Positions 1-6,535 of a stretch of DNA of 13,946 nt are shown here, in pieces. This stretch comes from Lentzea sp. Lineage in GTDB: Bacteria; Actinomycetota; Actinomycetes; Mycobacteriales; Pseudonocardiaceae. Every line of letters begins with the position of its first letter. The stretch's first letter is position 1. Both the position numbers and the translations under genes were made by a program. The stretch covers positions 1 to 13,946 of the forward strand of contig JASLAV010000594.1 of the NCBI GenBank assembly GCA_030146905.1, written 5' to 3'. Under the pieces are notes generated by a model. The model ran no database searches. It was not told where the DNA came from and saw only the letters and a program-made list of their open reading frames with translations.

Positions 1-710
1 GCGATGGTGGCGTGCCCGCAGAACGGCACCTCGGCCTTGGGGCTGAAGTACCGGACGTCGAACACGCGCTCCGCGGTGTGCGGGAACACGAACGCCGTCT
101 CGGAGTAGCCCACCTTCGCGGCGATCGCGAGCATCTCCTCGTCGGACAGGTCGCTGGCGTCCAGCACGACGCCCGCCGGGTTGCCGCCTGAAGGATCCGT
201 CGTGAACGCGCTGTAGCGCAGTACCCCGGTGTCGCTCATACCCCGCTGCAACGCGTAGCAGTGCTGGAGCCTTCCGTGCATGGACCTGGTGGTGAAGGAG
301 GTCAGACCGGCCTTCTCGAGCACGCGGCCGGACGCGGTGTTCTCCGCCTGGTGACCGGCGACGACCCGGTCGGCGATGGCGAGCGCCTTGTCCCGCAGCT
401 GTTCGGCGACCCGGGTGGCGATGCCGCGTCCCCAGTGCGCGGGGTCGATCCAGTAGCCGATCTCGATCTCGCCGAGGTCGCCGTCGAGCATCTGCGCGAC
501 CCCGATGACCTCGCCGTCCTCGACGACGGCGTGCATGCCGAAGCCGTGCTCTTCCCAGTGCTGCAAGGCCTGCTCGTGCCGCAGGTCCACGTAGTCGGGC
601 GTCCAGGTCTTCCCGTCGCCGATGTAGGTGGTCATCCTCGGGTCGGTCGCCCAGCGGAGGAAGTGTTCGAGGTGTTCGTCTCCCCAGGGCACGAGTTCCA
701 TGGACCCCAT
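1..710 (-). CDS. GNAT acetyltransferase fused to PhzF-type isomerase (3' end outside window)
   Basis: The frame is open from an in-frame TAG at 717-719 to the left edge. It first encodes a GNAT domain of about 157 residues (counted from the ATG at 710): GYWIDPAHWGRGIAT around residues 85-99 is the acetyl-CoA pyrophosphate loop, and ENTASGRVLEKAGL around 123-136 is the second typical GNAT motif. With no stop, the frame continues at residue 158 (ATG at 237-239) into the start of a PhzF family protein. Family marks there are the early GNPAG, the SETAF segment whose Glu is the catalytic acid/base, and EVPFCGHAT. Only about 78 PhzF residues lie in the window. GNAT enzymes transfer acetyl groups to amines; PhzF proteins are isomerases or epimerases, usually of unknown substrate. 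ATG 701 is an alternative start. An AGGG just before ATG 710 could act as ribosome binding site and comes from the neighbouring inverted repeat. Family assignment is firm; the substrate is unknown. Confidence 0.85.
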   Translation of the reverse strand, partial: MGSMELVPWGDEHLEHFLRWATDPRMTTYIGDGKTWTPDYVDLRHEQALQHWEEHGFGMHAVVEDGEVIGVAQMLDGDLGEIEIGYWIDPAHWGRGIATRVAEQLRDKALAIADRVVAGHQAENTASGRVLEKAGLTSFTTRSMHGRLQHCYALQRGMSDTGVLRYSAFTTDPSGGNPAGVVLDASDLSDEEMLAIAAKVGYSETAFVFPHTAERVFDVRYFSPKAEVPFCGHATI

Positions 711-716
711 CGTGCC

Positions 717-781
717 CTAGGGCGTGTCCCGTGGGTCTCGTCCGCGACTCTCATCGAACGAACTCACGGGACACGCCCTAG
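717..781. mobile_element. MITE-like miniature inverted-repeat element flanked by CTAG
   Basis: CTAGGGCGTGTCCCGTG at 717-733 is repeated perfectly as its reverse complement at 765-781, separated by 31 bp with no coding content. Both outer ends are CTAG, so 721-777 can be read as a 57-bp element with 13-bp terminal repeats flanked by a duplicated CTAG. Some IS5-family elements target CTAG-like or TA sites, and many actinomycete insertion sequences have ends of the GGGCGTGTC type; that link is from memory and not checked. It starts 7 nt after the iniC stop and ends 6 nt before the first GNAT-PhzF start. It could instead be a large terminator hairpin, but it lacks a T tract and the 31-nt loop is long. 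Confidence 0.55.
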
Positions 782-787
782 CCGCAC

Positions 788-2182
788 CTAGCTGAACTGC
801 GGGAGAAGCCCTTCGCAGGTGCGGACCACTACCTGGGCGGCCCTGCGGTGGTCGTTCGGCGCGTGCACGTCGGCGGCCTGCGCCTGCCAGCGCACCAGCG
901 CGTCGAGCAACGCCTCCCGCAGCTCGCGGGCGTCGGCCTCGTACTCGAAACCCAGCCGCACCGCAGGAGCCGTGCCCTCGGCGCCGACGATCCGCAGCGC
1001 CTCCGCCTGCAGCTCGGCCGGCAGCTTCGTGCGACCGGCCTGCAGTGCGGCCACGAGCCGCAGCTCGCGGAAGTCGTGGGCGGAGGCCACCACCCGTTCC
1101 AGGTCGGCCACCAGCTTGCGGGCGTTCTGCCGCGGTTCCATCCGCAGCACCACGTCCATCGCCAGCAACGCCGAACGCGCCTTGAGGATCTCGCGGCGCT
1201 CGGTGAAGTGGATCGCGATCGAGTCGCGCAGCTCGCCGAGCCCGCTGCGCTGCACCAGCTGGCCGGTGAGCTTCACCTGCGAGTCGAAGCCCTGCCGGAT
1301 CAACGCGGTGATCAGCCGGACGCCGAAGATCCCGAACCGTTCGAGCAATGCCTGGCGCGCCGCCGGGTCCATCGCCAGCGGGAACTGCTCGCCGACGAAC
1401 CGGTCGGCCGACAGCAGGTGGTCCTCCAGCTCCTCGCGGCCGAGTGAGGCGAGGACCCGCAGCGCCTGGAACTCGTCCTCCCGCAACGTCCTCGCGGCCA
1501 CCGCGAGGAGTCCGGCGACCGAGACCACGTTCTGGCACAACGGTTGCACGGCGACGTCACGGCGGTAGCGGCGGGCGATCTGCTTGGCCGACGACAGCGC
1601 GTCGATCCGTCCCGCCCCGATCTCGTCGGCACGGGCGAGCACCGCGACCGTGTGCACGGCGGCGGTGCGGGCGATCGGGTGGTCGTTGGCTGACTGCAGG
1701 AACTTCAGGTCGTCGTCCTGCACGTGCCGCATCAGGTACAGCAACGCGTCCGCGTCGCCCAGCACCTGCTCCGGTGTGGCCTCGGACGGCGTGTCGATCA
1801 GCACGACGTCCCGCAGCGTCCGCGCGGGCCACTCGACGACGACCCGGTCGGCGCGGTCGATCTGGCCGGTCTCGACGTGGTGCCTGCCGCCCCGCTTGCC
1901 GATCGCCACCTCGTGCGGCCGGCCGGGGCCGGAGAACACGTGCGCCCGCGGTTCGGTTCCGCCGCGGTACCAGACGAACGAGCTCTGCGGTGCGAACTCG
2001 TCGCCGATCAGCGCGTTGACCACTGTGGACTTGCCGATGTGCGACCGTCCGGCCACGGCGATCCGCACGGGCTCGGTGTAGCGCTCGGCGTGCGAGCGCA
2101 GCCATGCCGTGGCGCGCGGGCTGTCGCGGTAGACGGCCATCGCTTCCTGCAGCATCGACCAGACGACGCGGTCCAATGTCAC
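788..2182 (-). CDS. iniC: IniC-like dynamin-family GTPase
   Basis: 464 residues, close to mycobacterial IniC (about 490). Residues 45-53 form a P-loop (GRSHIGKST), residues 130-133 the G3 site as DTPS rather than DTPG, and residues 182-187 (LARADE) occupy the G4 position where N/TKxD is usual. The stretch RADEIGAGRIDA and the following SVAGLLAVAARTLR closely resemble mycobacterial IniC as I recall it, so I treat it as the orthologue. The C-terminal half is helical and Leu/Arg-rich. The GTG start at 2182 overlaps the iniA stop (GTGA), and GGAG lies just upstream, so it is translationally coupled to iniA. IniC works with IniA in an envelope-stress or drug-tolerance response at the membrane; its own activity is not established. 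The altered G3 and G4 suggest weak or absent GTP hydrolysis, which is an inference. Confidence 0.87.
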   Translation of the reverse strand: MTLDRVVWSMLQEAMAVYRDSPRATAWLRSHAERYTEPVRIAVAGRSHIGKSTVVNALIGDEFAPQSSFVWYRGGTEPRAHVFSGPGRPHEVAIGKRGGRHHVETGQIDRADRVVVEWPARTLRDVVLIDTPSEATPEQVLGDADALLYLMRHVQDDDLKFLQSANDHPIARTAAVHTVAVLARADEIGAGRIDALSSAKQIARRYRRDVAVQPLCQNVVSVAGLLAVAARTLREDEFQALRVLASLGREELEDHLLSADRFVGEQFPLAMDPAARQALLERFGIFGVRLITALIRQGFDSQVKLTGQLVQRSGLGELRDSIAIHFTERREILKARSALLAMDVVLRMEPRQNARKLVADLERVVASAHDFRELRLVAALQAGRTKLPAELQAEALRIVGAEGTAPAVRLGFEYEADARELREALLDALVRWQAQAADVHAPNDHRRAAQVVVRTCEGLLPQFS

Positions 2183-3996
2183 GCGGAGAGCTCCATGGCG
2201 GGACCCCCGAGCGCCTGCACCCGCTTGTACAGCGAGATCAGCTTCTCCAGCTCCTTGCGGCTCTCCCGCATCCTGCGCTCGCGCTCGGTCTGGTCGTCCT
2301 GGATCGCGCGCTTGGCGCTGCGGGCCGACTCCAGCAACGTCTCCTGCAGCTCCTCCGCGAGCGTGCTGAAGTGGTTGCGCAACGAGCGCTGGATGTGCCG
2401 CCCCGAGTCGCGGACGTCCTTGGAGAACTTCACGAAGAAGTCGTCGACGTGCCTTTGCGCGGCGGCCTTGGCGGCGGCCTGGCGGCGCTTCAGCCGCTGG
2501 TCACTCTCGTCCAAAATGGACTTCCCGCCGAAGAGGGCACCGGCGCCGAGCGAGATCACGTTGATCAGCGGCATGCCGGCGAGCGACGTCACGAGACCGA
2601 ACATCAGCACGCCGCCGTAGGAGCCGCGCAGACCGGTGAAGAGCTTCTGCGGCACGGAGAACGGCTCGATCTTCGGCTTCTCCAGCCTGCTGACGGGTTC
2701 CAGCAGGTCGTCCGGCAGCACCGAACCGGGGATCAGGTCCTCGCGGTAGACGGGGAAGTTCTTCGCGACCTTCGCCGCCACCCACTCCGCGCGTTCCATC
2801 AGCCAGGCGAAGTTCGTGGTCGCGGCCTCGTTGAGGTTGTCCTCCAGCCACTGCTCGAACTTGTCCCAGCCGATCGCGGGATCGGCCTCCTCGTAGGTCT
2901 TCTCGACCTCGCGCAGGATCTTGCGGGTCCTGTCGCGCAGGTCGTACTCGACGTCGGAGACCAGGTCGGCCATCTCGTCGTTCAGCACGTTCTGCCAGCG
3001 CGCGGACCGGCGGCGCAGCTCGTCCACCCGCCGCTGCGCCTCCTGCAGCGTGGAGATCGTCGCGGCCGTGTGCGACGAGTCGTGGGCCGTCAGCTCCTCG
3101 CGCAGCGGCGTGACGAGCTGGGTGATCGCGCTCGACGCCACGACGGCGACGGCGCGGCGGGCCAGCAGGTCGGCGGACGCGACGATGTCGCGCTGCACGC
3201 ACGCCAGCAGCTCGGGGAAGCCGGACTCGGTGTTGAGCCGCTGGTCGCCGGTCTTCGCGGCGCGCAGCCGCAGAGCCGACGAGACGGGGATCAGCTTCGC
3301 GGGGACGCCGGCGCGGGCCAGCAGGGCCCTGTTGCGCTCCACGACGCTGCGCCAGCCCGGCACGAGGTCGATCTTGGTGACGACCACCGTGACGTTCGGG
3401 CAGGCCTCCATGACCTTCTTGAGCAGCGTCATCTCCGCCGACGTCAGCTCACCGGTGGCGTCGGAGACCAGCAGCACGGCGTCCGCCTGCATGAGCGTCG
3501 CGAACGTGCTGGCGGTGTGCGCGGACCTGGTGTCGCCGACACCGGGGGTGTCGATCAGGACCAGTCCGCTGTCCAGCAGCGCACGGGGGATGCCGATCTC
3601 GGCGCGCACGACGTCGTGCGACTGGGCGGTGGTCTGTTTCGTCACCTGGTCGATCGGGACGGCGATGCGTTCCGTCGGGGTGTGGAAGATGCTCCCGCCC
3701 GCGGACGCGTTGCGGACCAGCGCAGCCGAAGGTGTGTCGGCGTGCTGGACGAAGGTCGGCACGGTCGTCGTGATGTCGTCGCCCACGGCGCAGACCGGCG
3801 CGTTGAGCAACGCGTTGACCAGCTGACTCTTGCCTTGTTTGGACTCGCCGACGACGAGAACGCGCAACTTGGGATCCAGTTGCTGTGCCCGCTTTTCGCG
3901 CAGCCGGGCTTCCAGGTCGGGCCTCCGGTGCGTGACGCAGGCCCCGATCGTCTCGTCGAGCACGTCGAGCCAGGGCGGTGCCATCACCTGACTCAT
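2179..3996 (-). CDS. iniA: IniA-like bacterial dynamin-family GTPase
   Basis: 605 residues (mycobacterial IniA is about 640). All GTPase motifs are intact: P-loop GESKQGKS at 50-57, switch I threonines at 76-78, DTPGVG at 149-154 and TKID at 207-210. After a long helical bundle, residues 455-491 form a hydrophobic Gly-rich segment beginning GLRGSYGG, which matches the membrane-inserting tip of IniA; residues 492-605 are a charged coiled coil. Mycobacterial IniA is a dynamin-like protein reported to cause membrane fission and is linked to tolerance of cell-wall drugs. The ATG at 3996 follows AAGGGGGTG, which lies inside a small hairpin; an ATG four codons in (3984) is a weaker alternative. It overlaps iniC by 4 bp and is separated from the upstream iniB-like gene by 195 bp containing two hairpins, so its expression probably depends on read-through or an unseen promoter. 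Confidence 0.9.
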   Translation of the reverse strand: MSQVMAPPWLDVLDETIGACVTHRRPDLEARLREKRAQQLDPKLRVLVVGESKQGKSQLVNALLNAPVCAVGDDITTTVPTFVQHADTPSAALVRNASAGGSIFHTPTERIAVPIDQVTKQTTAQSHDVVRAEIGIPRALLDSGLVLIDTPGVGDTRSAHTASTFATLMQADAVLLVSDATGELTSAEMTLLKKVMEACPNVTVVVTKIDLVPGWRSVVERNRALLARAGVPAKLIPVSSALRLRAAKTGDQRLNTESGFPELLACVQRDIVASADLLARRAVAVVASSAITQLVTPLREELTAHDSSHTAATISTLQEAQRRVDELRRRSARWQNVLNDEMADLVSDVEYDLRDRTRKILREVEKTYEEADPAIGWDKFEQWLEDNLNEAATTNFAWLMERAEWVAAKVAKNFPVYREDLIPGSVLPDDLLEPVSRLEKPKIEPFSVPQKLFTGLRGSYGGVLMFGLVTSLAGMPLINVISLGAGALFGGKSILDESDQRLKRRQAAAKAAAQRHVDDFFVKFSKDVRDSGRHIQRSLRNHFSTLAEELQETLLESARSAKRAIQDDQTERERRMRESRKELEKLISLYKRVQALGGPAMELSA

Positions 3997-4005
3997 AGTG
4001 CCGTG

Positions 4006-4023
4006 TTCACCCCCTTGGGTGAA
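4006..4023 (-). promoter_or_regulatory. Hairpin enclosing the iniA ribosome binding site
   Basis: On the minus strand TTCACCC (4023-4017) can pair perfectly with GGGTGAA (4012-4006) around the loop AAGG. The purine-rich AAGGGGG, the only good Shine-Dalgarno candidate for iniA, lies in the loop and the 3' arm. If the stem forms in the mRNA it would limit iniA translation. The structure is seen by base complementarity; its function is inferred. Confidence 0.45.
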
Positions 4024-4039
4024 AGCCTCGAACGCAAGA

Positions 4040-4063
4040 CCGGTCCTGTTCTGTCAGGACCGG
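4040..4063 (-). other. 9-bp hairpin in the iniB-iniA gap
   Basis: CCGGTCCTG (4040-4048) pairs perfectly with CAGGACCGG (4055-4063) around a 6-nt loop. On the minus strand it is followed by TCTTGCGTT, a weak U-containing tail. It may be a second termination or attenuation structure, an RNA stability element or a protein-binding palindrome 5' of iniA. Nothing in the sequence decides between these. Confidence 0.5.
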
Positions 4064-4140
4064 GCTGTTCGGAAGGGCAGGTGACGTTTCTCACCGCGCG
4101 GGCCCTGCCGACAGCCGTGCCTGGTGGTACCTGCAAGACG

Positions 4141-4179
4141 CCGAACCGGCCCTGTCCAGGTGGGACAGGGCCGGTTCGG
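4141..4179 (-). terminator. Strong hairpin terminator/attenuator after iniB
   Basis: A perfect 17-bp stem (4141-4157 with 4163-4179, arm CCGAACCGGCCCTGTCC) closes a 5-nt loop, 12 nt downstream of the iniB stop. It has no long U tract, as is usual in high-GC actinobacteria. Because iniA and iniC follow on the same strand, it may act as a partial terminator that sets iniB expression above iniAC, or as a 3' stabiliser of the iniB message. Confidence 0.8.
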
Positions 4180-4191
4180 GTGGAGGGTGGC

Positions 4192-5103
4192 TCAGCCGAG
4201 CAGGCCGCCCAGGTCGAGGCCGTCGCCCACGACGGGGACGTTGTGGGTCACGTCGGTGACGGTGCCCAGGACGTTGCCGACGCCGGCGGTGTCGCCGAGC
4301 AGGCCCGTGGCGGTGTGGGTCACGCCGGTCGCGGTCTCGACGACACCGGACGCGGTGTGCTGGACCTGGCCGATGGTGTCGTCGGTCTTCAGGCCGATGT
4401 TGCCGTCGGAGATGCTGTCCAGGCCGGTGGCGCTGAAGACGCCGAGACCGGCGTCGCTGCCGCCGAGCACGCCCAGCGCGTCGTGGGCCAGGCCGGTCAC
4501 GCCGCCCAGGTGGCCGAGGATGCCGTCGGCACCGGGAACGGTCGAGGCGACGCCCGCCAGCGGCGCGTCGACGGTCGCGGTGGCGGTGTCGGCCACGTCG
4601 AGGACGGTGCCGGTCACCGGGGACGTCGTCTGGTCGAGGACCGAGGTCACGTCGCCGACGACGGAGAAGTCACCGTCGACCTTGACGGCACCGGCGCCGT
4701 AGACGTCGGCGGTGTTCGTGCCGGCCCACACGGTCAGGCCGTTCTCGTCGGCGGCGAGGAGGCCGGCCGAGGAGGTGGTGGTGAGGTTGTCGAGGGACAG
4801 ACCCGACGAGGTCAGCTGGGACGCGACGGCCTGCAGCTGGCTGATGGCGCCGAGGGGCCCCTCCGCCAGAACGTCCTCCACGACTCCGTCGAAGTAGACG
4901 CCCTCGAGGGCGGGCAGGCCCGCGGGGGTCTCCGGGAGCAGGTCGATGACCAGCGGGATGACTTCCTGGACGTCCACAGCGGTGATGTCGGCCAGCCCGG
5001 CCTGCTCCAGGGTGCCCTGAGCGTCGGCGGCGAACGCGGCCTTGAGGGACGGGTCGCTGAGCAGGTTGAGCACGAAGTCGTGGAGCGTGCTGGGCTGGAT
5101 CAT
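4192..5103 (-). CDS. iniB: IniB N-terminal-domain protein
   Basis: 303 residues. The first 60 or so (MIQPSTLHDFVLNLLSDPSL onward) match the conserved N-terminal module of mycobacterial IniB: a short helical segment with a hydrophobic FVLNLL core, an Ala/Asp stretch, then AGLADI and a hydrophobic VIPLVIDLLPE segment. The remaining 240 residues are low-complexity and rich in Gly, Val, Thr, Ala, Asp and Leu, with short motifs such as TGLAHDALGVLGG and TATGVTHTATGLLG, much like the Gly/Ala-rich tail of IniB. There is no signal peptide and no obvious membrane helix. The frame stays open upstream to 5190, but the ATG at 5103 is chosen because GGGAG precedes it by 9 nt and the family N-terminus begins there. 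IniB is a stress-induced protein of unknown mechanism. Position ahead of iniA-iniC supports the assignment; overall similarity beyond the N-terminus is low. Confidence 0.85.
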   Translation of the reverse strand: MIQPSTLHDFVLNLLSDPSLKAAFAADAQGTLEQAGLADITAVDVQEVIPLVIDLLPETPAGLPALEGVYFDGVVEDVLAEGPLGAISQLQAVASQLTSSGLSLDNLTTTSSAGLLAADENGLTVWAGTNTADVYGAGAVKVDGDFSVVGDVTSVLDQTTSPVTGTVLDVADTATATVDAPLAGVASTVPGADGILGHLGGVTGLAHDALGVLGGSDAGLGVFSATGLDSISDGNIGLKTDDTIGQVQHTASGVVETATGVTHTATGLLGDTAGVGNVLGTVTDVTHNVPVVGDGLDLGGLLG

Positions 5104-5150
5104 CTGAGGGAACTCCCGGTGTGGCACGGATGTGTTGAGCGAATGGCTGA

Positions 5151-5156
5151 AAAGTA
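5151..5156 (-). promoter_or_regulatory. Possible iniB -10 element
   Basis: The minus strand reads TACTTT here, 48 nt before the iniB start codon. The expected -35 position (about 5174-5179) reads ATGTTC, a poor match, and the palindromic array begins right there. This fits a promoter that needs an activator bound at about -40 to -80. Assigned by eye. Confidence 0.35.
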
Positions 5157-5177
5157 GGAGAGCGGGGTTACCCAGAA

Positions 5178-5216
5178 CATCGGGGATCACTCCCAGTGAA
5201 TCCCCGTTCCCCGATG
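5178..5216. promoter_or_regulatory. Nested inverted repeats, candidate operator upstream of iniB
   Basis: CATCGGGGA (5178-5186) is mirrored perfectly by TCCCCGATG (5208-5216). Nested inside, TCACT (5187-5191) and AGTGA (5195-5199) flank CCC, and together with GGGGA on the left and ATCCCC on the right they form a nearly perfect hairpin over 5182-5205 with one extra A. The centre is about 53 bp upstream of the predicted iniB transcription start, a normal distance for an activator site. Confidence 0.55.
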
Positions 5217-5233
5217 GGGTGACGCTCGTTGAC

Positions 5234-5243
5234 CCCCTAGGGG
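5234..5243. promoter_or_regulatory. CCCCTAGGGG palindrome upstream of hsp70
   Basis: A perfect 10-bp palindrome inside ACCCCCTAGGGGATTAGGGG, centred about 55 bp upstream of the predicted hsp70 transcription start. Its G/C-box character resembles the half-sites of the iniB-proximal repeats, so the same regulator may bind both. Confidence 0.4.
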
Positions 5244-5257
5244 ATTAGGGGCCTTGC

Positions 5258-5287
5258 TTGAGCGTCTTCTGTTCACCCGTGTAGGTA
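5258..5287 (+). promoter_or_regulatory. Predicted promoter of the hsp70-luxR operon
   Basis: TTGAGC (5258-5263) and TAGGTA (5282-5287), spacer 18 bp, resemble the actinobacterial housekeeping consensus. The predicted start near 5294 leaves a leader of about 27 nt before the GTG at 5321. Assigned by eye. Confidence 0.4.
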
Positions 5288-5320
5288 CTGGTCACTGCTG
5301 CGAACAGGTGAGGCGGAGAC

Positions 5321-6535
5321 GTGGCGTACGTACTCGGAGTCGATGTCGGGACCACCCGCACGACGGCTGCCGTGTGCCGTCTCGACGGTGGCAGAGATGC
5401 CGAGATCGCCTTCGTGGTGCCGTCGTTGCTGCAGCTCACCGAGGCGGGGACGTTCTCCGTCGGTGAGCACGGTGCCTCCGGCTGGACGGCCTCCGGTTTC
5501 GCCAGGCGGATCGGTGACGCGGTGCCGTTCTCGCTGGGTCCCGAGACGTGTCCGGCCGAGGAACTGACCGCGTTGCTGATCATGTGGATCATCGGCGAGG
5601 TCGTCACCCGGGAGGGTGAACAGCCTCGTCACGTCGCCGTGACTCACCCGGCCGGGTGGGGCCCCTATCGGCGCGGACAGCTCTTCACGGCGCTGCGGGC
5701 GGTCGGCGTCCACGACGTGACGCTCGTGCCGGAGCCGTTCGCCGCCGCCGAGAACCACGCCGTGCGCTCCCGCGTGCTGCCCGGTTCGTCGCTGGCGGTG
5801 TTCTCGCTCGGCAGCCACGCGTTCTCCGCGTCCGTCGTGAAGCGGTCGCAGAACCGGATGTTCGAGCTGGTCAACCACGTCGAGGGCGTCGATCACCACA
5901 CCGGCGCCGACTTCGACGACCTGCTGCTGAACCTGGTGCGCGGGCGGCTCGGCAAGGACGCTTTCGTGTCCTCGGTCGAGTGCGAGGCGGCCAAGCGCGC
6001 CTTCGGTCCGTCCGTGGTGGTCAGCGGGGTCGAGATCAGCCGAGACGAGTTCGTCGAGGAGATCCGGCCGTCCGTCGACCACCTGGTCTCCACCTTCGTG
6101 CGCGCGCTGGGCCAGGTGCAGCCCGACGCGGTGCTGCTCGTCGGCGGTGGCTGCCGGATGCCCGTGATCGGCGACGCGCTGTCCGCGTCCGTCGACTGCA
6201 GGGTGCTCGGCGAGGCCGCTCCCGAGCACTCGGTGGCCAAGGGCGCCGCCGTCGCCGCGCGGCTCGTCGTGACGGGTCCTGACAGCGAACCGGAACCGCT
6301 CGACACCTCGGTCCTGGTGCACACCCGTGAAGCGTCGATGAGGTTCCCGGTCGGCGAGGTCGCGAGGCCCGACGACGACGAGTTCACCGCTCCACCGCCC
6401 CGCCCGCCGGTGGACGTACCCCCGCTGGAGCTGCCGCCGAGGCGGGTGAAGCGCATGGCGAGCGCGCTGAAACCCGCCGGACGCCGCTCCAGCTCCCGAT
6501 CCGACTCCCGAGACGATGATGAGGACGGCCGTTGA
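5321..6535 (+). CDS. Hsp70-family protein, nucleotide-binding domain only
   Basis: 404 residues against roughly 600-640 for DnaK; the substrate-binding domain is absent. Recognisable Hsp70/actin-fold parts in order: phosphate-1 GVDVGTTRTT (6-15), VTHPAGWGPYRRGQL (107-121), EPFAAAENHA (138-147), phosphate-2 at 160-169, GADFDDLLL (195-203), ECEAAKRAF (220-228) and adenosine motif VGGGCRMPVI (274-283). Phosphate-2 reads SLGSHAFS where Hsp70s have DLGGGTFD, so both conserved Asp residues and the Gly-Gly-Thr are lost and ATP hydrolysis is probably impaired. Residues 340-404 are a Pro-rich then Arg/Ser/Asp-rich tail. GTG 5321 is fixed by an in-frame TGA at 5309-5311, with AGGCGGAG just upstream. 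The stop overlaps the start of the LuxR-type gene (TTGA), so the two are translationally coupled and probably partners. It may be a nucleotide-binding sensor or scaffold rather than a chaperone; that is inference. Confidence 0.85.
   Translation: MAYVLGVDVGTTRTTAAVCRLDGGRDAEIAFVVPSLLQLTEAGTFSVGEHGASGWTASGFARRIGDAVPFSLGPETCPAEELTALLIMWIIGEVVTREGEQPRHVAVTHPAGWGPYRRGQLFTALRAVGVHDVTLVPEPFAAAENHAVRSRVLPGSSLAVFSLGSHAFSASVVKRSQNRMFELVNHVEGVDHHTGADFDDLLLNLVRGRLGKDAFVSSVECEAAKRAFGPSVVVSGVEISRDEFVEEIRPSVDHLVSTFVRALGQVQPDAVLLVGGGCRMPVIGDALSASVDCRVLGEAAPEHSVAKGAAVAARLVVTGPDSEPEPLDTSVLVHTREASMRFPVGEVARPDDDEFTAPPPRPPVDVPPLELPPRRVKRMASALKPAGRRSSSRSDSRDDDEDGR

Larger units (their letters stand above)
5104..5320. 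promoter_or_regulatory. Divergent control region between iniB and the hsp70-luxR operon
   Basis: This 217-bp gap must hold both promoters. It is packed with G/C-box palindromes between 5178 and 5243. Toward iniB a possible -10 (TACTTT, minus strand, 5156-5151) has no convincing -35, as expected for an activator-dependent promoter. Toward hsp70, TTGAGC (5258-5263) and TAGGTA (5282-5287) with an 18-bp spacer are a plausible sigma-A type promoter. The palindromes sit between the two and are candidate sites for the LuxR-type regulator. Confidence 0.7.

Noticed and set aside
2104..5157. A 1017-codon open frame on the plus strand across iniA and iniB
   Set aside because: It is antisense to two well-supported genes, has Arg/Gly/Asp/Val-rich composition without domains, and arises from high GC.
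5104..5190. Longer iniB reading frame starting at 5190
   Set aside because: The added residues do not match the IniB N-terminus and lie over the probable promoter; ATG 5103 has a good ribosome binding site.
5231..5250. CsoR-type copper operator (ACCCCCTAGGGG)
   Set aside because: The core resembles CsoR sites, but no copper transporter, chaperone or csoR gene is nearby and one flank lacks the extended symmetry.
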